NCBI GenBank assembly: GCA_022424815.1
Contig: JAKMGS010000058.1
Span: 1-11,128, forward strand
Length of the DNA: 11,128 bases
Reading direction: 5' to 3'
From: Schleiferiaceae bacterium
GTDB lineage: Bacteria > Bacteroidota > Bacteroidia > Flavobacteriales > Schleiferiaceae
Shown piece by piece: positions 5,258 to 11,128 of this stretch. The translations under genes and the position numbers were made by a program. The first letter of the stretch is position 1. Every line of letters starts with the position of its first letter. Below the pieces are notes generated by a model. It searched no databases, had not been told where the DNA came from, and was given only the letters and a program-made list of their open reading frames with translations.

Positions 5258-7291
5258 ATGAGAAAGTATATCTATACCTTATTTATCGCCCTTGTTACCA
5301 TCAGCCTAAGTGCTCAGGTAACCATCGACCGATCCACAGCACCTGTACCAGGTCCTGCACGTACTCCGGAAATAGGTTCGTACGAAAGTTTTGAATTGAA
5401 GAATGGCCTCAAGGTCTTCGTCGTGGAGGATCACAAACTGCCGCGCATCACCATGTCCCTAATTTTGGACCGCGATCCGATCGTAGAAGGTGCAAAGGCA
5501 GGTTATGTTAGCATTGCCGGTGATCTCATCGGTGCGGGAACCGCAAATCGTACGAAAGCTGCTTTGGATGAAGAAGTAGATTTTATGGGGGCCAATTTCG
5601 GCACGGGTTCCAACTCCATCCGTGTTGGTGGATTGAGCAAATACACCGATCAACTCATCGACATCCTTTCTGATGTATTATTGAATCCAAGCTTCCCAGA
5701 GGAAGAATTTGATAAGCTAAAAAGCCAAATGATTTCTGGATTGAAGGCCAACGCTGATGATCCAGATGCTATCTCTGGCAACTTGCGCGGTGCAGCCCTG
5801 TACGGCCTGGAGCACCCTTATGGGGAGGTGATGACCGAAGCGACCGTTGAAGCGATCAGCATCGACGATTGCAAGGCATATTTCGATACGTATTTCCGTC
5901 CAAACATCGCATACATGGTGGTGATCGGAGATATTACAGTAAAGGATGCCAAGAAGAAACTCAACAAGGCGTTGAAGAAGTGGAAGGCTGCTGAGGTACC
6001 TGCACACGACTATGCAAAAACGCCTCGCGCGGCATCGCCTCGTATCGTTATGGTAGATAAACCCTCTGCCGTTCAATCTGTAGTGTGGTTGGGCAATGTC
6101 ATTGACTTGCCACAGGGCCATCCGGATATCGAGCCTTTGCGTGTGGCCAACCAAATCTTGGGTGGCGGAATGTCGGGACGTTTGTTCACCAACTTACGTG
6201 AGGACAAGGCCTTTACTTATGGTGCCTACTCCAACTTCGGTGTGGACGAGTTGAATGCAACATTCGGAGCATCGGCGAAAGTGCGCAATGAAGTGACAGA
6301 TTCAGCCATCACTGAATTCTTGTACGAAATTGAGCGTATGAAAAATGCTCTAGTTTCGAAAGAAGACCTCATTGCGGCGAAAGCCAGCTTGAGCGGTTCA
6401 TTTGGTCGTTCGCTGGAGAGCCCGGCGAGTGCGGCAAACTTTGCCTTGAACATCGCTCGTTACAACCTTCCTTCAGATTACTACAACAACTACTTATCGC
6501 GTCTTGAAGCCGTTACGGCAGGCGATGTAATGCGCGTTGCCAACGCCTACATGAATGGTCCTTTGATCATTACAGTGGTGGGGAAAGCAGAGGATGTTGC
6601 GGGCAAGCTGAGCGCCTTTGGTGAGGTGGAATATTTTGATGCACAAGGAAATGCAACTGAGGCACCGACCTTCTTGTTTATGCCGGAAGGCATCACAAAA
6701 GAATCGGTATTGAACAATTACTTCGAGGCCATCGGTGGTGCGGAAGCATTCCAAAACATCACCTCTTTTGAGCAAGAAATGAGCCTTGAGGCGCCAGGTA
6801 TGCCGGGTACAGTTGGTATGAAGACGGTGAAGAACATCCCAGATTATTACCTCTCTGAGCAAAGCATGCAAGGCATGACCTTGATGAAGGTAGAATACAA
6901 GGATGGCGCAGCGACTCGCAGTGGTATGCGCGGCAATGCTGATTTAGAAGGAGAGGAATTGGCCTCAACAGCTAAGGAAGCGAAGTACGTTATCAGCCAG
7001 CTAGAATGGTTGGAAAATCCAGAGGCCATTACCTTCGACGGGCAAACCCTTGTCAATGGTAAGGACGTCTACCAAATCACGGAAGGCGAGCAAACGCACT
7101 ACTTCGATGTAGCTACAGGTCTACTATATATGAGTGTAGAGACTGCAGAAGGTCCTGAAGGCGACATTACTGTTACTACTGTATTTAAGGAGTGGCGGGA
7201 AGTTGGTGGTTTGACCTTCGTGAAGACCATCGAACAAAGCGCCGGTCCGCAATCATTCACAGTGACCGTTAATACAGTCACCTGGAAATAA
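5258..7291 (+). CDS. M16 family peptidase-like subunit without zinc site, with extra C-terminal domain, secreted
   Basis: A 677-residue exported M16 homologue, probably the non-catalytic partner of the preceding gene. Signal peptide residues 1-19 (cleavage likely after SLSA). The M16 N-domain begins with FELKNGLKVFVVEDHKLP (45-62). Where HxxEH should be, the sequence is GYVSIAGDL (82-90), so no zinc site. The second M16 half has GGGMSGRLFTNLRED (302-316) with Arg314 and Tyr321 in LREDKAFTYGAYS, the R/Y pair that binds substrate backbone in bacterial heterodimeric M16 enzymes. After about residue 470 comes a third region of about 200 residues (YFEAIGGAEAFQNITSFEQEMSL... to ...TFVKTIEQSAGPQSFTVTV) that resembles the LolA-like or outer-membrane lipoprotein-sorting-like domains of Bacteroidota. 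Start is 9 bases after the upstream stop, indicating an operon. The family call is firm; the domain call at the C-terminus is moderate. Confidence 0.92.
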   Translation: MRKYIYTLFIALVTISLSAQVTIDRSTAPVPGPARTPEIGSYESFELKNGLKVFVVEDHKLPRITMSLILDRDPIVEGAKAGYVSIAGDLIGAGTANRTKAALDEEVDFMGANFGTGSNSIRVGGLSKYTDQLIDILSDVLLNPSFPEEEFDKLKSQMISGLKANADDPDAISGNLRGAALYGLEHPYGEVMTEATVEAISIDDCKAYFDTYFRPNIAYMVVIGDITVKDAKKKLNKALKKWKAAEVPAHDYAKTPRAASPRIVMVDKPSAVQSVVWLGNVIDLPQGHPDIEPLRVANQILGGGMSGRLFTNLREDKAFTYGAYSNFGVDELNATFGASAKVRNEVTDSAITEFLYEIERMKNALVSKEDLIAAKASLSGSFGRSLESPASAANFALNIARYNLPSDYYNNYLSRLEAVTAGDVMRVANAYMNGPLIITVVGKAEDVAGKLSAFGEVEYFDAQGNATEAPTFLFMPEGITKESVLNNYFEAIGGAEAFQNITSFEQEMSLEAPGMPGTVGMKTVKNIPDYYLSEQSMQGMTLMKVEYKDGAATRSGMRGNADLEGEELASTAKEAKYVISQLEWLENPEAITFDGQTLVNGKDVYQITEGEQTHYFDVATGLLYMSVETAEGPEGDITVTTVFKEWREVGGLTFVKTIEQSAGPQSFTVTVNTVTWK

Positions 7292-7293
7292 CA

Positions 7294-7308
7294 TTCGGCA
7301 CGGCCGAA
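7294..7308 (+). terminator. Small perfect hairpin after the M16 pair
   Basis: TTCGGC (7294-7299), loop ACG, GCCGAA (7303-7308), three bases after the stop codon, followed by AAAATTTG and not a T-run. It is unlikely to terminate by itself. It may stabilise the 3' end, or be incidental ahead of the strong terminator downstream. Confidence 0.35.
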
Positions 7309-7321
7309 AAATTTGAATTCT

Positions 7322-7359
7322 AACCCACCCCGCGGCGCAGCCGCGGGGTGGGTTTTTTT
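7322..7359 (+). terminator. Strong intrinsic terminator (15-bp perfect stem)
   Basis: AACCCACCCCGCGGC (7322-7336), loop GCA, GCCGCGGGGTGGGTT (7340-7354), then T to 7359: a perfect GC-rich 15-bp stem with a seven-T tail (7353-7359). It should end the M16 transcript. It ends five bases before the stop codon of the convergent transporter gene. On the minus strand only TTAGAATTC follows the stem, so it is a poorer terminator for that gene. Confidence 0.95.
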
Positions 7360-7363
7360 ATGA

Positions 7364-8269
7364 TTATTTTTTCTTGTTCACCAGGTATATCCCAGTGATA
7401 ATGACCCCTAAGCCGAGGAGGTGATTCCAGATAATCTGCTCCCCGTCCCACAGCCCCCAGAGCACGGCTACGACTGGAATGGCATAGGTCACCGAGCTTG
7501 AGAAAAGAGCGTTGGTGATTTGAATAAGATAGTTGAACATGATAACGGCAATGCCCGAACCGATCACCCCTAAGATGGCGATAAATCCTAAGTTTGTCCA
7601 TGCCTGCGGATCGTTCAGGAACACCTCGTGAACTCCGGAGGCCAAGCTAAACACGATGGTGAACGGTGCGGCGGTCGCGAGGGAAAGGGTCGTGACCGTA
7701 AGTGCTTTGAGGTGCGGTAAGTTTGATTTCAGCGTGTTGACGCTCGTGCCGTACATCATGGTGGCGAGCACTCCAAAAAGCCCATAGCCCAATTCTCCTT
7801 CAATACTAAAAGCGCCTTGTAGGATGGAATTTATCGGTAGAATGAGAATCACCGCGCCAAGTAATCCAACCGCCACCCCTTGCCATTGTGTATCGGTGGC
7901 TTTTTGTCCAAAGAACCAGCCGCCTATGAGCACGGTGAACAGTGGCACGAGGGAATTAATAATCCCAACTACTCCGCTATCGAGGTGGTTGACAGCGAGA
8001 GGGAACAAAACGTAAGGAATGGCGTTTCCTAAGAAGCCCACAATGGTTAAAGAGATGAGGTCTTTCTTGCGGAAATGCTTGAAATGACGAAAGCCAATGA
8101 CCGCCATAAAAAGTGCGGCGATGCTCACGCGCAAGGTGCCTACTTGGGTGTAGGAAAAACTTTGAAGGCCACGTTTCATCAAAATGAAGCTTGAGCCCCA
8201 GATGATGGCCAGACCGATGAATAGGATCCACGGTAGGGCCGGCGAGTGAGAGGTACTTTGTTTCGACAT
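7364..8269 (-). CDS. EamA/DMT-family inner-membrane transporter
   Basis: Drug/metabolite transporter superfamily protein of 301 residues, the usual length for a two-repeat EamA carrier with ten membrane helices. Helix 1 (about 13-31) carries the common WGSSF motif (24-28). The first EamA repeat spans about 13-146, including GNAIPYVLFPLAVNHLDSGVVGIINSLVPLFTVLIGGWFFGQ (81-122). The second covers about 161-298, ending GVIITGIYLVNKKK. I take ATG at 8267-8269 (MSKQSTSHSPALPW); the frame is open to 8296, but that adds only nine non-conserved residues (MRHLSQFCG). The gene is alone on its strand, divergent from the HMA lipoprotein gene across 70 bases. Substrate cannot be read from sequence; family members export amino acids, metabolites or drugs. 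Confidence 0.92.
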   Translation of the reverse strand: MSKQSTSHSPALPWILFIGLAIIWGSSFILMKRGLQSFSYTQVGTLRVSIAALFMAVIGFRHFKHFRKKDLISLTIVGFLGNAIPYVLFPLAVNHLDSGVVGIINSLVPLFTVLIGGWFFGQKATDTQWQGVAVGLLGAVILILPINSILQGAFSIEGELGYGLFGVLATMMYGTSVNTLKSNLPHLKALTVTTLSLATAAPFTIVFSLASGVHEVFLNDPQAWTNLGFIAILGVIGSGIAVIMFNYLIQITNALFSSSVTYAIPVVAVLWGLWDGEQIIWNHLLGLGVIITGIYLVNKKK

Positions 8270-8315
8270 GCCGCAAAATTGTGACAAATGCCTCACACTT
8301 TGACGCGATGGGATG

Positions 8316-8323
8316 TAATTTTG
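8316..8323 (+). promoter_or_regulatory. Candidate -7 element for HMA lipoprotein-ctaA unit
   Basis: TAATTTTG is an exact TAnnTTTG match 16 bases before the ATG at 8340. The nearest upstream TTTG (8299-8302) gives a 13-base spacer, shorter than normal, so the -33 element is uncertain. For the opposite strand, CAATTTTG at 8274-8281 is a one-mismatch -7 element but lies only 4 bases before the transporter ATG. Confidence 0.45.
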
Positions 8324-8339
8324 CTGAAAATACTTGACT

Positions 8340-8687
8340 ATGAGAACCCTTTCCTTCCTTATTCCCCTTTCATTTTTAGTGGTTTCCTGCAGTCAGCCGG
8401 AGCCAGAAGTCATCGAAATGCCAGTGCAGGCGGAGGCCGTAGAGGTAGCTCCGAATGCGGAAGCTAAAATGTTTGTTTCGGGCATGACCTGCGTGATGGG
8501 TTGTAAGGGTGCGATCGAAAAGTCGCTCAATGCCCACGAGGGCGTGGCGAGCTTTGCCATTGTGTTTGAGGACAGCGTGGCCACCGTGAGCTATGATAGC
8601 ACGTTGGTGAGCGCGGAAGAATTAGCTGATGCGGTCGGTTCGGTGGCCGGTGGCGGGCTGTATGCAGCGACGTTATTAGCGGAATAA
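8340..8687 (+). CDS. Heavy-metal-associated (HMA) domain lipoprotein
   Basis: A 115-residue predicted lipoprotein with a small metal-binding domain. The N-terminus MRTLSFLIPLSFLVVSC ends in a lipobox with Cys17 as the lipidated residue. An acidic linker follows to about residue 42. The HMA-like domain (43-115) has the hallmark GMTC at 48-51 and a second cysteine at 55, followed by KGAIEKSLNAHEGVASFAIVFEDSVATVSYDS, the usual beta-alpha-beta pattern of copper chaperone folds. The spacing is C-x3-C (Cys51, Cys55), one residue longer than the classical CxxC; I recall this variant from other Bacteroidota proteins. ATG at 8340 is chosen; an in-frame TTG at 8334 is less likely. It ends one base before ctaA, so the two are probably co-transcribed. 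A role in delivering or sensing copper in the envelope is inferred. Confidence 0.85.
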   Translation: MRTLSFLIPLSFLVVSCSQPEPEVIEMPVQAEAVEVAPNAEAKMFVSGMTCVMGCKGAIEKSLNAHEGVASFAIVFEDSVATVSYDSTLVSAEELADAVGSVAGGGLYAATLLAE

Positions 8688-8688
8688 T

Positions 8689-9699
8689 ATGAGAAGCGCA
8701 CGCATTCGCTTTTGGGCGACCACTTCGTTGGTGTTCATATTCCTTGTCATCTTGGCGGGGTCGGTGGTGCGTGCAACAGGTTCGGGCATGGGATGTCCCG
8801 ACTGGCCACAATGTTTTGGCTACAATATCCCTCCCACAGATGTGGAAACCTTGACTTGGCGCGAGGGCAGAAGCTTTGAGGAGGGTCAGATGATTTTATT
8901 GCAGGACCAATTCTGGGTAGCAACCTCAGATTTCACGACGGGTGAGGAGTTTGCTCCGGAAAATTGGTCCCTATTTGATCGCCACGACTACAACATTTTC
9001 AACCCTGTACATACTTGGATTGAGTTTATCAATAGGTTGATCGGTGCCTTGAGTGGCTTGCCGGTGTTGGCATTGGCCATATTTGGAGTATGGGGTGTGC
9101 GACGCAATGTGTGGAACGCAGTGCTCGCCGTGGGCGTGCTGTTTTTGTTGTTGTTCGAGGCGTGGTTGGGTAAGATTGTGGTCGATGGGAATTTAGTCCC
9201 AAACCAAATCACCATACATATGATGGGCTCGGTAGCCATTGTGTTGCTACTGCTCGCGCTTCGCGCTCGCAATACGGAAGGAGCATTCGCTTATCCTAAG
9301 TCTGTGGGCGTAGCCTTGGTGGCGTTGTTGGTGATGGTGGTGTTCCAAATATTCTTGGGTACGCAGACCAGAGAATTGGTGGATTATGCCTTGGAGCATG
9401 GAGTGATGCGTACAGAGGTCATTGAGTCTATTGAAGGGGCAATGCCGAAGGTGCACCGCAGTTTTGCTTGGGGGATTTTGTTGATGACGAGCATCCTGTT
9501 TTTCCTTCAGCGCAAACACAGGGTTTCCATTCCCGGCTTTGGGCCATTGGTCTTCGCCATCGCGATGGAATGGGCCATAGGCGTGGTGTTGTTTTTTACG
9601 GGATTGCCGAAGGCGATGCAGCCGGTTCACTTGGTGCTGAGCATCGGTATTTTGGCGTCGATCAGTTATCCTCTTTTTCTTGCTGCACGTAAGTCTTGA
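8689..9699 (+). CDS. ctaA: Heme A synthase (COX15/CtaA family)
   Basis: Inner-membrane enzyme that oxidises the C8 methyl of heme O to a formyl group, giving heme A for aa3-type cytochrome oxidase. It has 336 residues and about eight membrane helices. Landmarks are GSVVRATGSGMGCPDWPQCFG (24-44) with Cys36 and Cys42, HTWIEFINRLIG (108-119) with His108 and the conserved Glu, and further helix histidines at 177 (ITIHMMGS), 256 (KVHRSFAW) and 314 (QPVHLVLS): the four-histidine set of two heme sites. The first external loop (about 45-105) is long, as in Bacteroidota members. The ATG begins one base after the stop of the HMA lipoprotein gene. Its last 38 bases overlap the 3' end of the convergent DUF2007-like gene. 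No ctaB or oxidase subunit gene is in view. Confidence 0.94.
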   Translation: MRSARIRFWATTSLVFIFLVILAGSVVRATGSGMGCPDWPQCFGYNIPPTDVETLTWREGRSFEEGQMILLQDQFWVATSDFTTGEEFAPENWSLFDRHDYNIFNPVHTWIEFINRLIGALSGLPVLALAIFGVWGVRRNVWNAVLAVGVLFLLLFEAWLGKIVVDGNLVPNQITIHMMGSVAIVLLLLALRARNTEGAFAYPKSVGVALVALLVMVVFQIFLGTQTRELVDYALEHGVMRTEVIESIEGAMPKVHRSFAWGILLMTSILFFLQRKHRVSIPGFGPLVFAIAMEWAIGVVLFFTGLPKAMQPVHLVLSIGILASISYPLFLAARKS

Positions 9700-9889
9700 G
9701 CAGCTCTAGGGCGCGTTCCCACTGCGCTTCATGAACCAAAATCTTGATGCTTAAATCTCCGCCGACAGGGAGGACGCTGGCCATTTGGTAGTGCTCTAAA
9801 GTAATGCGAATACTTTGACTTTCTAAGAAAGTAGCAATGAGGTCTGCCTCGATAGGCGTAGCGGCGATATAGAGGAGTTTATGGCGCAT
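9662..9889 (-). CDS. DUF2007-like small protein, last gene of gldE-gldD unit
   Basis: A 75-residue soluble protein. The pattern resembles DUF2007, a ferredoxin-like-fold family labelled 'putative prokaryotic signal transducing protein' whose biochemical function is unknown: a first strand LLYIAA (5-10), a helix with PIEADLIATFLESQSI (12-27), a second strand RITLEHYQM, a short loop PVGGDLSIKILV (41-52) and a terminal helix QWERALELLKTYVQQEKEDN. No catalytic or metal-binding residues stand out. Its ATG (9887-9889) lies inside the end of gldD; the coding regions overlap by 11 bases, suggesting translational coupling. Its 3' end overlaps that of ctaA on the other strand by 38 bases. The domain call is by pattern recognition and moderate; the gene itself is convincing because of the coupling and the composition. 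Confidence 0.75.
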   Translation of the reverse strand: MRHKLLYIAATPIEADLIATFLESQSIRITLEHYQMASVLPVGGDLSIKILVHEAQWERALELLKTYVQQEKEDN

Positions 9890-10478
9890 TATTCCAGTGT
9901 AAAGAGCTAATCATTTCTAGAATCTCCGCTTGCATGAACTGAGTAACCGGCGCGAGACTATCTGCGTTAGGAGCACTGTAGTGATATAATACCCCACGTA
10001 AAAAGTGTTGAGTACTATCAGTTGCATAGAACTGTGTGGTGGTGGCCGATGCTCCGGAGAGTTCATAGTAGAGCCCATAGACCTTTTTGTCCTTGTATTC
10101 GAAAAATTGCTCGCGCATTCCGCTTGCTTTTACAGTGTGTTTATAGGCCAATTGTTGCGCATCACGAACCAATGCTTCAAGATTGTTGTCAACGGGTTTG
10201 TAGGTGAATTGGACCGTGCTTAGAATTGATGGATAAACGACATCGAGCCAATATTCTCCTTCACGCACCTCTTCATTCCCTTCTTCAGCTAGTACATCCT
10301 TCACGATAACCTCAGCTTCGGCATTGATATCCAGCCCGAACGGTGCGGATTCATTCAGCGGGGCATAGTTATCGGTGCTGGGAAGTCCAATACGCATGAA
10401 GGCATCTGGTCTAGCTGTTGGTGCCTCGCTGCAGGATAACCAAAGAAGAGGGAAGACAAGAAGTAATTTATGCTTCAT
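9879..10478 (-). CDS. gldD: Gliding motility lipoprotein GldD
   Basis: Lipoprotein of 199 residues needed for gliding motility and linked to the type IX secretion apparatus in Flavobacterium johnsoniae and relatives. The signal peptide MKHKLLLVFPLLWLSC ends in a lipobox with Cys16 lipidated. Family features include RPDAFMRIGLPSTDNY (23-38), the YWLDVVYPSI segment (76-85), a conserved centre NNLEALVRDAQQLAYKHTVKASGM (98-121), KVYGLYYELSG (132-142), and HFLRGVLYHYSAPNADSLAPV (158-178), the most recognisable GldD block. Its start overlaps the gldE stop by 11 bases and its stop overlaps the next gene by 11 bases. Adjacent gldE and gldD is the known order in this phylum and strengthens the call. 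The predicted location is the periplasmic face of a membrane. Confidence 0.94.
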   Translation of the reverse strand: MKHKLLLVFPLLWLSCSEAPTARPDAFMRIGLPSTDNYAPLNESAPFGLDINAEAEVIVKDVLAEEGNEEVREGEYWLDVVYPSILSTVQFTYKPVDNNLEALVRDAQQLAYKHTVKASGMREQFFEYKDKKVYGLYYELSGASATTTQFYATDSTQHFLRGVLYHYSAPNADSLAPVTQFMQAEILEMISSLHWNNAP

Positions 10479-11128
10479 GGTTGGGGTCTATGGTTACTTT
10501 TATGCGGATTAGTTTACGTTGATCTACACTTTCTACCTTAAATGTAAAAGCATTGTAGTTCACCTTTTCACTTTTCTCTAAAAACTTGCCGGCAAGTTCC
10601 AGAACGAGTCCTGCCAGGGTTTCGCTTTCGCCGTCTACAGTGTCGAATTGGTCCCTAGAAATCCCTAAAACTCTACAAAAATCGATAAGCGGCGTTTGGG
10701 CTTCGAAGACGTAATTGTAGTCGTCGAGCTTGCTGTAGACTACATCTTCATCGTCGAACTCATCCGAAATCTCACCCACAATCTCCTCCAATACATCCTC
10801 CAGGGAAATGACCCCAGACGTACCGCCAAACTCATCCACCACAATGGCTAGGTGGATACGGCGCTGCTGGAATTCCTTGAGGAGATCATCTATTTTCTTG
10901 CTCTCGGGTACAAAGAAGGGGACTCGCATAAGGTCCTGCCAGCCAAAATTATTAGCGGCATCCATGTAAGGCAGAAGGTCCTTCACATATACTAGACCCT
11001 TGATTTGATCGAGATTCTCTTCAAATACAGGAATGCGTGAATATCCACTCTCGGTGATGTGCTGAAGCGTCTCCGGATACGGTGCCTTAATGTCTATGGC
11101 GACAACAGATGTCCTCGGCGTCATGACT
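10468..11128 (-). CDS. gldE: GldE, CBS/CorC-domain gliding motility membrane protein, C-terminal part (cut by window edge)
   Basis: The last 219 codons of a HlyC/CorC-family protein with paired CBS domains. The frame runs off the right edge. The ATG at 11122-11124 is internal: it is the Met of the family motif VMTPRTSVVAID, which immediately precedes the first CBS domain, so the missing N-terminus should hold the CNNM/DUF21 membrane domain. Visible parts are CBS1 (GYSRIPVFEENLDQIKGLVYVKDLL), CBS2 with HLAIVVDEFGGTSGVISLEDVLEEIVGEISDEFDDED, and a CorC/HlyC transporter-associated C-terminal domain (DYNYVFEAQTPLIDFCRVLGI... to IRIKVTID). Being followed directly by gldD identifies it as GldE and not a housekeeping CorC paralogue. 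GldE is thought to act in the inner membrane and to be partly functionally connected to GldD; transport activity is not established. Confidence 0.92.
   Translation of the reverse strand, partial: VMTPRTSVVAIDIKAPYPETLQHITESGYSRIPVFEENLDQIKGLVYVKDLLPYMDAANNFGWQDLMRVPFFVPESKKIDDLLKEFQQRRIHLAIVVDEFGGTSGVISLEDVLEEIVGEISDEFDDEDVVYSKLDDYNYVFEAQTPLIDFCRVLGISRDQFDTVDGESETLAGLVLELAGKFLEKSEKVNYNAFTFKVESVDQRKLIRIKVTIDPNHEA

Noticed and set aside
5717..6154. A 145-codon minus-strand open frame opposite the second M16 gene, and a similar one at 6494-6871.
   Set aside because: The plus strand encodes a continuous M16 protein here. The antisense translations are rich in His, Arg and Cys with no domain pattern.
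5258..7291. Possibility that the second M16 gene is a decayed pseudogene because HxxEH is missing.
   Set aside because: The frame is intact over 677 codons, the signal peptide and R/Y pair are preserved, and inactive partners are normal in two-subunit M16 enzymes.
9247..9630. A 127-codon minus-strand open frame inside ctaA.
   Set aside because: ctaA membrane helices and heme histidines account for this stretch. The antisense product is His/Gln-rich and featureless.
1..11128. Mobile element, prophage, defence island or biosynthetic cluster.
   Set aside because: No transposase, integrase, tRNA-flanking repeat, nuclease or synthase gene is visible. Gene content is mostly housekeeping with uniform composition by eye.

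Overview
The window looks like chromosomal DNA from a member of the Bacteroidota, most likely Flavobacteriales. Three things support this: adjacent gldE and gldD gliding-motility genes, several start-proximal matches to the Bacteroidota promoter -7 element TAnnTTTG, and no consistent Shine-Dalgarno sequences. Base composition is about half G+C by eye. I see no insertion sequence, phage gene, tRNA, rRNA or CRISPR array. Gene density is high: the longest non-coding stretch is only about 146 bases (3774-3919).

Layout. At 1-1817, minus strand, is an apparent operon mrp -> single-domain Nfu -> serS (serS runs off the left edge): two Fe-S carrier/scaffold proteins plus seryl-tRNA synthetase. A divergent extended SDR (NAD(P)-dependent) gene lies at 1877-2950, plus strand. 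It faces the rplU-rpmA ribosomal protein operon (3002-3773, minus) and a hairpin terminator sits between them. Divergent from rplU are two tandem M16 metallopeptidase-family genes (3920-7291, plus), followed by a perfect 15-bp GC-rich terminator. A minus-strand EamA-type transporter (7364-8269) comes next. Divergent from it is a two-gene unit (8340-9699, plus): an HMA-domain lipoprotein and heme A synthase ctaA. The right end is a minus-strand overlapping operon gldE (cut by the window edge) -> gldD -> a small DUF2007-like protein, whose 3' end overlaps the 3' end of ctaA.

Functional reading. Most of the window is housekeeping: translation (serS, rplU, rpmA), Fe-S metabolism (mrp, nfu), respiration (ctaA) and gliding/secretion (gldD, gldE). 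The parts most worth a second look are: (i) the M16 pair, in which one protein keeps the zinc site but not the R/Y substrate-binding pair, and the other has R/Y but no zinc site and carries an extra C-terminal domain; (ii) the HMA lipoprotein one base upstream of ctaA, which suggests a copper/oxidase link; (iii) a 66-residue Lys/Ala/Pro tail on ribosomal protein L21; and (iv) the small protein translationally coupled to gldD. I did not find a clearly novel multi-gene system, and most of this region is ordinary.
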